This document shows, one piece after another, positions 52,181 to 61,145 of a DNA stretch of 64,000 bases. The notes below the pieces were generated by a model, which was not told where the DNA came from, made no database searches, and saw only the letters and a program-made list of their open reading frames with translations. A program made the translations under genes and the position numbers. Each line of letters starts with the position of its first letter. Within the stretch, counting starts at the first letter, position 1. This stretch comes from Sinomonas gamaensis (GTDB taxonomy: Bacteria > Actinomycetota > Actinomycetes > Actinomycetales > Micrococcaceae): the NCBI RefSeq assembly GCF_005876955.1, contig NZ_SSCL01000010.1:85975-149974 (forward strand), written 5' to 3'.

Positions 52181-53236
52181 ATGGCAACCCGTGCCCCGGC
52201 ACCGACACCCACTGAGCCCGCGCCCTCGGCGCACGATCCCGCCCACGCATTCATCGACCGGCGGAAGCCGATTGCACGGATCCGCGGGGTTCTCCACCGC
52301 TATCCCGCAATCAGCCCCGGCGTCGTGCTCGTGGTCGCGATCCTGGTCTTCGGCGCGCTGAACCCACACTTCCTCGCCCCCTCCAACCTTTCGCTGATCA
52401 CCCAGCAGGTCGCGGTCATCGGAATCCTCGGCGTCGCCGAGACCCTCGTGATCCTCACCGCGGGGATCGACCTATCAGTCGGCGCCGCGATGGTGCTCAG
52501 CTCGGTCGTGGTGGGCAACGCTGTGGCCGGCCTCCATCTCCCCGCTCCCATCGCCCTGCTCGCCGGGCTGGCGACGGGCCTGCTCGCCGGCATCCTGAAT
52601 GGCGTTCTGGTCACCCGGCTTGCACTGCCGCCGTTCATCGTCACCCTCGGAACGCTGAGCATCTTCACCGCACTGCTGCTGCTCGTCTCCAACGGTGCAA
52701 CGGTGCAGGGAGCGTCCCTGCCCGACCTGATCACGTGGACCGGCGGTACCTTCAGGCTCGCTGGCGTCGACATCAGCTTCGGTGTCGTCCTCATGGCGCT
52801 GCTCTACCTCGGGGTCGCCTACGCGCTCGGACGCACCGCGTGGGGGCGCCACGTCTACGCCGTCGGAGATGACAAGGAAGCGGCGCGCCTGAGCGGGATC
52901 AGGGTCAGCCGGGTGCTGTTGAGCGTCTACGCGCTCGCAGGCGCCATCGTGGTGCTCGGCGCCTGGACCCAGATCGGCCGCGACTTCGGCTCCAGCCCCA
53001 ACGCCGCCACGGACGCGAACCTCAACGCCATCACCGCCGTCGTCATCGGTGGAACCAGCCTGTTCGGCGGTCGCGGAACCATCTGGGGCACCCTCCTCGG
53101 CGCGCTCATCGTCGGCGTGTTCCGCAACGGGCTCGCGCTCGTCGGCCTCGACGTCCTCTATCAGACACTCGCCGTCGGCGTCCTCGTCATCGGGGCCGTC
53201 GCCATCGACCAGTGGATCAGGAAGGTCCGCAAATGA
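52181..53236 (+). CDS. Sugar ABC transporter permease (RbsC/FrcC-like)
   Basis: A 351-residue inner-membrane permease of the branched-chain/ribose (BPD_transp_2) family with about ten TM helices. Family marks: GILGVAETLVILTAGIDLSVGAAM near residue 95, NGVLVTRLALPPFIVTLGTL near 150, and ARLSGIRVSRVLLSVYALAG with the EAA-like ATPase contact near 235. A canonical AAGGAG lies before the ATG. Its stop overlaps the ATPase start (ATGA). One permease gene means it would form a homodimer. Confidence 0.92.
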   Translation: MATRAPAPTPTEPAPSAHDPAHAFIDRRKPIARIRGVLHRYPAISPGVVLVVAILVFGALNPHFLAPSNLSLITQQVAVIGILGVAETLVILTAGIDLSVGAAMVLSSVVVGNAVAGLHLPAPIALLAGLATGLLAGILNGVLVTRLALPPFIVTLGTLSIFTALLLLVSNGATVQGASLPDLITWTGGTFRLAGVDISFGVVLMALLYLGVAYALGRTAWGRHVYAVGDDKEAARLSGIRVSRVLLSVYALAGAIVVLGAWTQIGRDFGSSPNAATDANLNAITAVVIGGTSLFGGRGTIWGTLLGALIVGVFRNGLALVGLDVLYQTLAVGVLVIGAVAIDQWIRKVRK

Positions 53237-54048
53237 GCCACGCCCAGAACCTCTCCCAGATCAGCCTCCGCGACGGCGCCTCCAACGACGAGCGAGTGCC
53301 GGTCCTGTCCGCGCGCGGCCTCGTGAAAACCTTCGGCCACGTCGTGGGCCTCGACGGCGTCAGCCTGGACCTCTACCCGGGCGAGGTCCTCGCGATCATC
53401 GGCGACAACGGCGCAGGAAAGACGACCCTCATCAAGTGCCTCACCGGAGCAGAGGTCCCCGACGAGGGAGAACTCCGCCTCGACGGCCAGCCGGTCCACT
53501 TCCGCAGGCCTCAAGACGCCCGCGACGCCGGCATCGAGACGGTCTACCAGTCTCTCGCGGTGTCCCCCGCGCTCGACGTCGCAGCGAACATGTACCTCGG
53601 CCGCGAACTCCGCCGCCCAGGCCTCCTCGGCAGCCTCTTCCGTATGGTCGACACCAAGACCATGCGGGATCGCGCGAAGGCCGAGCTCCGGGAACTCGGG
53701 ATCTCCACACTGCAGGACGTCACTGTGCCCATCGAAAACCTCTCGGGCGGGCAGCGTCAGGCGGTCGCCGTCGCGCGCGCGGCCGCATTCGGCTCGAAGG
53801 TCGTCGTCCTCGACGAGCCCACTGCCGCGCTCGGCGTGCGGGAATCCAACCAGGTGCTCGAGTTGATCCTGCGGCTGCGGGAGAGGGGCATCCCCGTGAT
53901 CCTCGTCAGCCACAACATGCCCCACGTGTTCGACGTCGCGGACCGGATCCACGTCCAGCGCCTCGGCAGGCGCGCGGCCACCATCACTCCGCAGACCCAT
54001 TCCATGACGGACGCGGTCGCCATCATGACCGGGGCGATGAAGGGCTGA
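53233..54048 (+). CDS. Sugar ABC transporter ATP-binding protein (FrcA-like)
   Basis: A 271-residue single ABC ATPase: Walker A GDNGAGKTT near residue 57, signature LSGGQRQ near 160, Walker B VVVLDEPTAALG near 180 and the switch histidine in LVSHNMPHV. It has only one nucleotide-binding domain, like FrcA and unlike the double RbsA/MglA proteins, which together with the FrcB-like binder favours a fructose-type transporter (inference). The ATG overlaps the permease stop by four bases. It is followed by a long hairpin. Confidence 0.92.
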   Translation: MSHAQNLSQISLRDGASNDERVPVLSARGLVKTFGHVVGLDGVSLDLYPGEVLAIIGDNGAGKTTLIKCLTGAEVPDEGELRLDGQPVHFRRPQDARDAGIETVYQSLAVSPALDVAANMYLGRELRRPGLLGSLFRMVDTKTMRDRAKAELRELGISTLQDVTVPIENLSGGQRQAVAVARAAAFGSKVVVLDEPTAALGVRESNQVLELILRLRERGIPVILVSHNMPHVFDVADRIHVQRLGRRAATITPQTHSMTDAVAIMTGAMKG

Positions 54049-54101
54049 GCAAGAGACGCGGGTCGGCCTGACGCAGCCAGGTCGGCCCTCGTCTCTCTTG
54101 C
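54049..54101 (+). terminator. Hairpin after the sugar ABC operon
   Basis: GCAAGAGACG and CGGGTCGGCC pair imperfectly with GGTCGGCCC and TCGTCTCTCTTGC to make a long stem starting at the ATPase stop. No T-run follows. Confidence 0.5.
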
Positions 54102-54162
54102 CGGCGGAGAGCGGCTACGGGAGAGCGGTAGGCTTCACTGTCTTGGGAGAGGGGAACAATTC

Positions 54163-54759
54163 ATGAAACTCACCGTTAGCCTTCAGGTCACTCTGGACGG
54201 CGTCGCCCAGGCAAACGGGGGCAACAACGAGGAGATGGACCCGGGATTCACCCGCGGCGGCTGGGCGCTCCCGCTCAACGACGGCGAGGCCGTGCAGTAC
54301 ATTCTCCGTACCTGGCAGCGGCCGGACGCATTCCTGCTCGGTCGGAAGACGTACACCCTGTTCGAGAAATACTGGGGTTCCCGGAGCGACGACGGCGGCT
54401 TCGGTGAGGCGATCAGCTCGAAGCCGAAATACCTGGTCTCAACGACCGTCACCGATCCGGGCTGGGAGCAGACCACGGTCATCCCCGGGGAAGTCGCGGC
54501 TCGGGTGCGCGAGCTCAAGGCGCAGCCCGGCGGTGAGCTTCTGGTGGTGGGAAGCACAGCGCTCGCGCGGTGGCTGCTCGAGAACGAGCTAGTGGACGAG
54601 CTGAATCTGGTCCAGTTCCCAGTGATCGTCGGCGAAGGCGAACGCCTGTTCCCCGGGCAGGGCCTCGACTTCGCACTTGGCCTGATCGACTACCGCGTGT
54701 TCAGTACGGGCATCGTGGCCCTCACGTACCGCGTGGGCGGTCGCCCCGAGTACGCCTGA
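54163..54759 (+). CDS. Dihydrofolate-reductase-like RibD C-terminal-domain protein
   Basis: A 198-residue paralogue of the protein at 25000, with the same start pattern (VSLQVTLDGVAQANGG), an FLLGRKTYTLFEKYW NADPH-site segment and a LLVVGSTALARWLLENELVDEL C-terminal part. The family reduces unknown small substrates with NADPH. A GAGAGGGG site precedes the ATG. It is a single-gene unit between the ABC transporter and the LysR region. The following 246 bp to the convergent LysR stop hold no recognisable feature. Confidence 0.85.
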   Translation: MKLTVSLQVTLDGVAQANGGNNEEMDPGFTRGGWALPLNDGEAVQYILRTWQRPDAFLLGRKTYTLFEKYWGSRSDDGGFGEAISSKPKYLVSTTVTDPGWEQTTVIPGEVAARVRELKAQPGGELLVVGSTALARWLLENELVDELNLVQFPVIVGEGERLFPGQGLDFALGLIDYRVFSTGIVALTYRVGGRPEYA

Positions 54760-55005
54760 GGGGAGAGGAACCGCGGCAGAAGCGCCTACGCCGCCGTCTG
54801 GCGAAGGACAGGTCGGCCTTGGCGGTGGTCAGCGGTCCGTCGGCCGAGAGGGCACCGTCCGGGCTCTGGTGGGAGGGCTGAGCGCCAGCACTCGACTTGG
54901 TGGGGTCGACGGCCTGCGGCGGGGCTTCCGTCTCGGGCCCCGAGCAAGGCGGCGCCTGCTAGTCATCGACCATCAAGGCCTGCTCGCCGATGCGGCCCTC
55001 CATCA

Positions 55006-55902
55006 TCAGTGGTGCAACGCAGCCGTCTTGGACAGGTCGAGTTTGACTCGGGGGATGAGTTCCGTCAGCAATTCCAGCAGGGCCGCGGTTGCGGATGTGG
55101 CGCGGCGGCGTGGAAGTGCCAGTTGCAGGGTGCTGGTCAGCTCGGAGACGGGTATGAATCGCACACCGGCGCCGGCTTGCGATTTGAAGCCGGCTGGCAT
55201 CACCGACACGCCAAGGCCTGCTTCGATGAGGCGGAGCGTGGCCGAGGGACTTGCGATCTCGTCTAACTTCCTAGGCTGGAACCCCAGCAGATTCATCCAT
55301 CGGCTGGTTGAGAGGAACACTTGATCGCTCAGCGCTTCAATCTGGTTTCGGTCTACTTCCTGCTCCCCTGCCAGAGGATGGCCCACGGGGACGACGAGAC
55401 AAGATTGGTCTTGGCTGAGCCGCACGAGGTCCCACTCGTGGTCTGCTATCACGTCCCGGGCGAACACGAGGTCGTCTTCGCCTGAGAGCAGCCCGGACAT
55501 CGGGTCCCGGAAGGGCCGCTCCGCGAGGACGAAGGCGACGTCCGGATGCTGGGTGCGCATGCCGGTTAACAGCTCGACGACGAGGTCCAGCGCCGAGCCG
55601 ACGAAACCGATCGATACCTGACCCATGTCTCCGCGTCCGGCGCGACGGGCGCGCTCCACCACGCGGAGGCTTTGTTCCAGAAGCCGCTCGCCTTCGTCCC
55701 TGAGTTCCCTGCCGGCATCGGTTAGCGCCACGCCATGAGGGCCGCGGATGAGCAGGGGCACGCCGAGCTGGGACTCCAGTGCTTGGATCTGGCGGCTAAG
55801 GGTGGGCTGTGTCATATTCAGGCGTTCGGCCGCACGGCCGAAGTGCAACTCGGCGGCGACCACGACGAAGGACCGGAGGCGCCACATCTCCAATTCGGCC
55901 AT
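55006..55902 (-). CDS. LysR-family transcriptional regulator
   Basis: A 298-residue LysR regulator. The N-terminal winged HTH (MWRLRSFVVVAAELHFGRAAERLNMTQPTLSRQIQALESQLG) is canonical, followed by a linker helix and a two-lobe co-inducer domain (VSIGFVGSALDLVVELLTGMRTQHPDV). This resembles regulators of aromatic- or organic-acid degradation. It is divergent from an MFS transporter and FAD enzyme, its likely targets. In the intergenic region the direct repeat TTGCA-N10-TTGCA (55931-55950) is the only candidate site I see. Confidence 0.9.
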   Translation of the reverse strand: MAELEMWRLRSFVVVAAELHFGRAAERLNMTQPTLSRQIQALESQLGVPLLIRGPHGVALTDAGRELRDEGERLLEQSLRVVERARRAGRGDMGQVSIGFVGSALDLVVELLTGMRTQHPDVAFVLAERPFRDPMSGLLSGEDDLVFARDVIADHEWDLVRLSQDQSCLVVPVGHPLAGEQEVDRNQIEALSDQVFLSTSRWMNLLGFQPRKLDEIASPSATLRLIEAGLGVSVMPAGFKSQAGAGVRFIPVSELTSTLQLALPRRRATSATAALLELLTELIPRVKLDLSKTAALHH

Positions 55903-56091
55903 ACGCGGAGCGTATCGTATCCAGCAGATTTTGCATTGGAATGAGTTGCACCCCCGTTCCTATCCTGAAGGGACACGCCGGGACAAAATCACGATCGGCC
56001 CAGACCGTCGAAATGGATTGCCTCGGCAATCGGAAATGATGCCCCGAAGCAAGTCTGCTCCGGGGTCCCTCAATGAAGAGGTGAGGCGTAT

Positions 56092-57426
56092 ATGTCTACC
56101 GCCGCAGGAAGAACTCACTGGTGGATCGGGCTGGACCGCAGCCACTGGAAGGCAATGCTCGGCTCTTGGCTGGGTTGGGCCTTGGACGGCTTCGATTTCA
56201 TCCTTATCACGTACGTACTGACAGACATCGCCAACACATTCCATGTGAGCCTTGCTGCCACCGGCACCCTGGTGCTTGCCGCCTTCGCCACTCGTTGGCT
56301 GGGGGGCGCTACCTTGGGCAGCATCGCCGACAGGCTGGGCCGGAAGAAGGCGATGATCATCGGCATCCTCACCTACTCGGTTGGCACTTTCCTTTGCGGC
56401 ATCTCCTGGGACTACTGGTCGCTGATGGTATTCCGGCTGCTCGTCGGCTTCGGGATGGGTGGAGAATACAGCGCCGGAACCACGTTGCTGCTGGAGACCT
56501 GGCCGGTGAGGATGCGGAACAAGGCCAGTGGCTTCCTGGTCTCGGGATGGGCCATCGGCGGGCTTCTGGCCTCCGCCGTCTATGCGCCCATTGTCATGAG
56601 CTTCGGCTGGCGCGCATTGTTCTTCGTGGGGATCCTCCCGGCCTTCCTTGCGGTTTATGTCCGCCGCGCTATGTCCGAAACGCCCGAATTCACCCAAGCC
56701 CTTGAGAACGCTTCGGCAGACCTGCCGAAAGTCTCATTCTTCAAATTGTTCAGCCGCCGCTGGTTGCCGATGACCCTCATCATGTTCGTCATGATGTTCG
56801 CCAATTTCGGTATGAACTGGCCGGTGCTGTCGCTGCTGCCTACATACCTCAAGACCATCGGATACGCCCCGGCAGCAGTGGGGTCCCTGATGTTCATCGC
56901 CAGTTTCGGCGCCCTACTCGGCTACTGGTTCTCGGGGTTCCTAGCGGATTGGATCGGCATCCGCTGGGCCTTCACGGCCACATTGCTCGTATCCCTGGTT
57001 TTCATCGCCTTGACCTTCTCCACCGCGGGATTGGGCTCGGAGTTCGTCTTGGGAGTGCTGCTGTTCGCCCTGCAGTTCACCAATCTGGGAATCACTGGCC
57101 TTCTGCCCCAGTACATCACCGAGCACTTCGGGGTGGAGGTCCGTGCCGCGGGGCTGGGCGTGACATACAACCTGGGAGCGATCGCCGGTGGCCTCTCGCC
57201 CATCTGGGGCGCCCTCATCGGTGACGCGGTCGGCCTCGGTCCGGCCATTGCCATCCTGACCCTGTTCTGGACGCTCGTCGTGACCGTGATCATCGGATTC
57301 CGCATTCCAGCGGTCATTGCGCGCAGGACGGGCATCTCAAACTCCCTGCCTCCGACTCCGGAGGCCCTGGCAGGCAAGGACAGCGGGGGTTCATTGCCGG
57401 GCGGCTCGTTCGCCGCCAACAGCTAG
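56092..57426 (+). CDS. AAHS/sialate-type MFS transporter
   Basis: A 444-residue, 12-TM major facilitator. Helix 1 carries GSWLGWALDGFDFILITYVL with the WxxDGFD pattern shared by aromatic-acid (AAHS) and NanT-type carriers. GSIADRLGRKKAMIIG is motif A, and GFGMGGEYSAGTTLLLETWPVRMRNKASG covers helices 4-5. It likely imports an organic acid. GAGGTGAGG precedes the ATG. It is upstream of the FAD oxidoreductase by 69 bp, probably in one operon under the divergent LysR regulator. Confidence 0.87.
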   Translation: MSTAAGRTHWWIGLDRSHWKAMLGSWLGWALDGFDFILITYVLTDIANTFHVSLAATGTLVLAAFATRWLGGATLGSIADRLGRKKAMIIGILTYSVGTFLCGISWDYWSLMVFRLLVGFGMGGEYSAGTTLLLETWPVRMRNKASGFLVSGWAIGGLLASAVYAPIVMSFGWRALFFVGILPAFLAVYVRRAMSETPEFTQALENASADLPKVSFFKLFSRRWLPMTLIMFVMMFANFGMNWPVLSLLPTYLKTIGYAPAAVGSLMFIASFGALLGYWFSGFLADWIGIRWAFTATLLVSLVFIALTFSTAGLGSEFVLGVLLFALQFTNLGITGLLPQYITEHFGVEVRAAGLGVTYNLGAIAGGLSPIWGALIGDAVGLGPAIAILTLFWTLVVTVIIGFRIPAVIARRTGISNSLPPTPEALAGKDSGGSLPGGSFAANS

Positions 57427-57495
57427 CCGGAAGCGGCCACAGGAAGTGACGAGTCTTTCAGGACAACCTCAAGTAGAACTGACGGAGGACACGCA

Positions 57496-58959
57496 ATGCG
57501 AGTACGCGAGAAATACGATGTGGTCGTTGTCGGCGGCGGGACGGCAGGTGCAATTGCCGCGATCGGCGCCGCCCGGACGGGCGCCAGAACACTGGTCGTC
57601 GAACGCTATGGGCACCTTGGGGGCGTCCTGTCCCTCGGGATGGCCCTTCTCGGTTCGCTCGACGGCGAGGGCTACTGGGCCCTCGGGGGAGTGGGACGCG
57701 AGTTGGTCGCCCGCCTCCAGACGATCGGCGGGGCCACTGAGGCCAGCATCGACCCGCAGTTCGGCTCCGTGCTAGGCCAGGACCCGGAGCTGCTCAAGCT
57801 CGTCCTGCTCGAGATGGCCCAAGAGGCCGGTGTCAGCATGCTCTTCCATTCCACGGTGGTAGATGCCATGACCGACGGGCGGCGGCTGACCGGGCTCCTC
57901 GTGGCGAACAAGCGAGGACTGGAAGTCATCCCCGCCACGGCAGTGGTGGACTGCTCGAGCGACGCCGACGTCGTCGCCCACGCTGGCGGGTCCTTCGCCT
58001 TCGGTCGGGACGGGGACCAGCTCACCCAGCCGGCCAGCCGCATCTTCCGAGTCGGAAGCGTGAATATGGATCGCGTCTGGGGCTACTTGGCTGAGCACCC
58101 GGAAGACTGCCAGGCGCCGGAAGGCTGGACGGGGCGCGACTACGACATCGACTATTTGCGCAGTACCCCCGGAGCAAGCCTCGAAGGCTTCGCCAGCCTC
58201 ATTGACAAGGCCAAAGCTGCAGGAGACTTCCACGTCCCCCGCGCACGGCTCGGCATGAACACACTGCCCGGGCGCAGTGAAGTCACCATCAATATCACCC
58301 GGGTCCATGGGCTCAACGGCACGGACCCGGACGATGTCAGCGAAGGCGAAGTCGCTGCCCAGCTGCAGATGCTCGAAGTCGTTCGCTTCCTCCGCAAGTA
58401 CGTCCCAGGCTTCGAAGACACGCATATCATTGCCGCTCCGTACCAGCTCGGCGTGCGCGAAAGCCGCCACATCCATGGCCGGTACCTGCTGACGAAAGAA
58501 GATGTCCTCGAAGGACGCGACTTCCCCGACCAGATCGGCAGAGGCTCCTACCCACTGGACATCCACGACGTCAAACCCGACGCCGAAGTCCTCGGATCCA
58601 AGGTCAAAGGAGGTGGCGTCACGCTCTGGCCGATCAAGAAATCCTTCGGCATCCCTGTCGGCTGCATCATTCCGCGCGACCTAGACAACGTCACGGTGGG
58701 AGGACGGTGCATCTCGGCCACCCATGAGGCCGCGGGGTCCATCAGAGGCCAGGCGGTCTGCATGGTCACCGGTCATGCGGCCGGAACCCTCGCGGCCCTC
58801 AGCGCGAAAGCAGGCACCTTCGCCAGGGACGTCCCGATCGCCCTGCTGCAGGAGACCCTCCGCGCCCAAGGCGCATTGCTTGAAAGGACAGCTCGAATCC
58901 CGTCGGCACCAGGCATAGCAGCAGACGTCGACGCCGGCCTCGAGCCAACGAGGCTGTAA
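57496..58959 (+). CDS. FAD-dependent oxidoreductase (FAD_oxidored family)
   Basis: A 487-residue flavoprotein with the N-terminal dinucleotide fold VVVVGGGTAGAIAAIGAARTG (residue 9), the VERYGHLGGVLSLGM segment, and a C-terminal VGGRCISATHEAAGSIRGQAVCMVTGHAAG that closes the FAD site. It matches the PF12831-type enzymes, which oxidise or dehydrate small hydroxylated substrates; specificity is not known. ACGGAGG lies before the ATG. With the MFS gene it forms a two-gene operon, convergent to the BKACE gene, with a shared terminator between. Confidence 0.83.
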   Translation: MRVREKYDVVVVGGGTAGAIAAIGAARTGARTLVVERYGHLGGVLSLGMALLGSLDGEGYWALGGVGRELVARLQTIGGATEASIDPQFGSVLGQDPELLKLVLLEMAQEAGVSMLFHSTVVDAMTDGRRLTGLLVANKRGLEVIPATAVVDCSSDADVVAHAGGSFAFGRDGDQLTQPASRIFRVGSVNMDRVWGYLAEHPEDCQAPEGWTGRDYDIDYLRSTPGASLEGFASLIDKAKAAGDFHVPRARLGMNTLPGRSEVTINITRVHGLNGTDPDDVSEGEVAAQLQMLEVVRFLRKYVPGFEDTHIIAAPYQLGVRESRHIHGRYLLTKEDVLEGRDFPDQIGRGSYPLDIHDVKPDAEVLGSKVKGGGVTLWPIKKSFGIPVGCIIPRDLDNVTVGGRCISATHEAAGSIRGQAVCMVTGHAAGTLAALSAKAGTFARDVPIALLQETLRAQGALLERTARIPSAPGIAADVDAGLEPTRL

Positions 58960-59045
58960 GAAGAGGGCGCATCCCTTCGCCCAACGCCTTGCCGACGCCG
59001 AGGGCCTCTCGCCGGATGGGCTCAGGCGCGCTGAGGCTGGCGAGA

Positions 59046-59076
59046 GCTGCCGGCTCCCTCGAAGGGAGCCGGCAGC
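59046..59076. terminator. Bidirectional terminator-like hairpin
   Basis: GCTGCCGGCTCCCT pairs perfectly with AGGGAGCCGGCAGC across a three-base loop, between two convergent operons. Confidence 0.75.
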
Positions 59077-59111
59077 CTCCAGCCGCCGAATCCTAGTTCC
59101 AACTCCGAGGG

Positions 59112-60044
59112 CTAGAACCCGACGTTTTCGCGGCCCTTGAGCTGGAGCATCTGCCGCGCCTCATCGGGGGTGGCGATCTCGAAGTTGAGGGCCTCCAAAA
59201 TGGTGCGCGCCCTGGCCACTTGCTCTGCATTGCTCTTGGCGAGCTCGCCCGGGCCGATCCATAGGGAATCCTCCAAGCCCACACGGACGTGCGAGCCCAT
59301 GGCAGCCCCGATCGCGGCCAGCGGCATCTGGTTCCTGCCAGCGCCGAGCACGGACCACAGGTAGTCCTCGCCCAGCAGGCGATCGGCCGTGCGGCGCATG
59401 TGCATGAGGTCCTCGGGATGGGCTCCGATGCCCCCGAGCAGCCCGAATACCGACTGGACGAACAACGGCCCGCGCGCGAGTCCGCGGGAGCGGAAGTGTG
59501 CGAGGTTGTTCAGATGGGAGATGTCGTAGCACTCGAACTCGAAGCGGGTCCGATTGGCGTTTCCGATCCCGAGGATCGTCTCTATGTCGGCGAAAGTGTT
59601 CTTGAAGACCAGGTCGCGCGACTTTTCGAGCGACTCGCGTTCCCATTCGTGCTCGAATTCCTTGAACCGATCAAGCATGGGGTACAGGCCGAAGTTCATC
59701 GAGCCCATGTTGAGGCTGGCCAGCTCGGGTTTGAAAGCGATCACCGGCCGCATGCGCTCTTGCACCGTCATGTGCGGTGAGCCGCCGGTGGTGATGTTGA
59801 TGATCGCGTCCGTGTTGGCTTTGAGCTTCTCCAGGATGGGCTCGAAGTGCTTCGGATCCTGGGATGGGCGCCCGTCCTTCGGGTCTCGGGCGTGCAGGTG
59901 CACGATGGCGGCACCTGCCTCGGCCGCCCCGAGTGCGGCCTCGGCGATCTCCTCCGCGCTGACCGGAAGGAAACGGGACATGGACGGGGTATGGATCGCC
60001 CCGGTGACGGCAGAGGTGATGATGACTTTGCGTTTTGTGGACAC
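59112..60044 (-). CDS. Beta-keto acid cleavage enzyme (BKACE family)
   Basis: A 310-residue zinc-dependent TIM-barrel enzyme of the BKACE (3-keto-5-aminohexanoate cleavage, Kce) family, which condenses a beta-keto acid with acetyl-CoA to give acetoacetate and a new CoA ester. The metal motif IVHLHARDPKDGRPS (residue 47), INITTGGSP near 83, ASLNMGSMNFG near 108 and the FECYD segment are present. A GGAGG-type site lies upstream of the GTG. Family members use varied substrates, so the exact beta-keto acid is unknown. It is the last gene of a leftward operon with a DapA-like gene and a transporter. Confidence 0.9.
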   Translation of the reverse strand: MSTKRKVIITSAVTGAIHTPSMSRFLPVSAEEIAEAALGAAEAGAAIVHLHARDPKDGRPSQDPKHFEPILEKLKANTDAIINITTGGSPHMTVQERMRPVIAFKPELASLNMGSMNFGLYPMLDRFKEFEHEWERESLEKSRDLVFKNTFADIETILGIGNANRTRFEFECYDISHLNNLAHFRSRGLARGPLFVQSVFGLLGGIGAHPEDLMHMRRTADRLLGEDYLWSVLGAGRNQMPLAAIGAAMGSHVRVGLEDSLWIGPGELAKSNAEQVARARTILEALNFEIATPDEARQMLQLKGRENVGF

Positions 60045-60184
60045 GGGAGGACCCTTCAGTAGAGCTCTTCGGCGTGGCCGCCGACGGCTATCGCGTGCCG
60101 TTGACCTTGGGGATTAGGGGACTGCCGGGGGGATACGGCCATGCTGGCAGTATCCCCCCACAAGGAAATCTTCCTTCGGCGGGC

Positions 60185-61096
60185 TCACGCCCAGCGGAGG
60201 ATGAGGGGGTCCTTGCGCTTGGCGATCTCGATCAGCTGGGCTCGGGTGTCGGGATGGAGTTCACCGATGGGGGCGCGGGTCTTGTCGCTCCCGATGATGT
60301 TCCCCTCCTTCATGAGCACCTTGGTGGCCCGCAGGCCGCATTGACGGTTCTCGAAATGGATGAACGGCAGGAGGTCCTCCCATTCGCGCACCGCGCTGTC
60401 CCGTTCCCCGGCGTGGAAGTCGCGCACGATCTTCCCGAGCTGGTCAGGGACCATGCAGCTGCTCATGGTGCCCTGGGCGCCTGCTTCGAGGTCGGGAATC
60501 AGGGTGATCGCCTCCTCGCCGTCGAATATCCCGGGCAGATCGGCGCCGGCGGCTGAGGCGAGGGCGCGGAGCTTGTCGGCCGCCTGGGGCATCTCGATCT
60601 TGGCGTAGTTCACCTGGGGGATTTCCCTGGCAAGCCTGGCGAGCAGTCCGACAGAGAGGGGCGTGGGGCTCATCGGGGCGTCCTGGATCATGATGTCGAT
60701 TTCCAGGCCGTCGGCAACTCGCTTGAAATACTCCACCACCCCGTCCTCGTCGACCCTCATGGTCGCCCCGAAGAACGGGGGCATGAGCATCACCATCTCC
60801 GCGCCGAGCTCCTGTGCGCGCACGCTGCGCTCGCGGGCGATGCGGGCGCTGAAATGGCTGGTGGTGACGCAGACGGGCATCCGACCCTGGACGTGCTCGA
60901 GGGTGGTGACGAGCACCTGCTCGCGTTCCTCGTCAGTGAGGGAGAACTGTTCGGAGTAGTTCGCCAGGATGCAGACGGCGTCTGCCTGGCCGTCGGCGAG
61001 GTAGTCGAGGACCCTGCGCTGGCCCGCGAGGTCGAGTTCCTCGTCGTCGGTAAAGATGGTGGGCGCTACGGGCATAACGCCCTTGATGGCACTCAT
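60185..61096 (-). CDS. DapA-family lyase/aldolase
   Basis: A 303-residue Schiff-base aldolase of the DHDPS/N-acetylneuraminate lyase family. The Schiff-base lysine is in VNYAKIEMP near residue 163. The family tyrosine, in YNVPGRT of true DapA, is replaced here by IQDAPMSP, so it is not lysine biosynthesis and its chemistry may differ. LANYSEQFSLTDEER and RMPVCVTTSHFSARIARE match the N-terminal half. It lies between a BKACE and an MFS gene, suggesting formation or cleavage of a 2- or 3-keto acid in catabolism. A broken relative lies near 38.5 kb. Confidence 0.87.
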   Translation of the reverse strand: MSAIKGVMPVAPTIFTDDEELDLAGQRRVLDYLADGQADAVCILANYSEQFSLTDEEREQVLVTTLEHVQGRMPVCVTTSHFSARIARERSVRAQELGAEMVMLMPPFFGATMRVDEDGVVEYFKRVADGLEIDIMIQDAPMSPTPLSVGLLARLAREIPQVNYAKIEMPQAADKLRALASAAGADLPGIFDGEEAITLIPDLEAGAQGTMSSCMVPDQLGKIVRDFHAGERDSAVREWEDLLPFIHFENRQCGLRATKVLMKEGNIIGSDKTRAPIGELHPDTRAQLIEIAKRKDPLILRWA

Positions 61097-61145
61097 GGTG
61101 TCGTCCTTGGTGGAGTGTGGTGTGAGGCGGCTCGAGCGAGCCTAG

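Noticed and set aside
54760..55005. Possible small minus-strand gene just after LysR (MMEGRIGEQALMVDD)
   Set aside because: Only 15 codons, no good ribosome site, no recognised family; kept out as chance.
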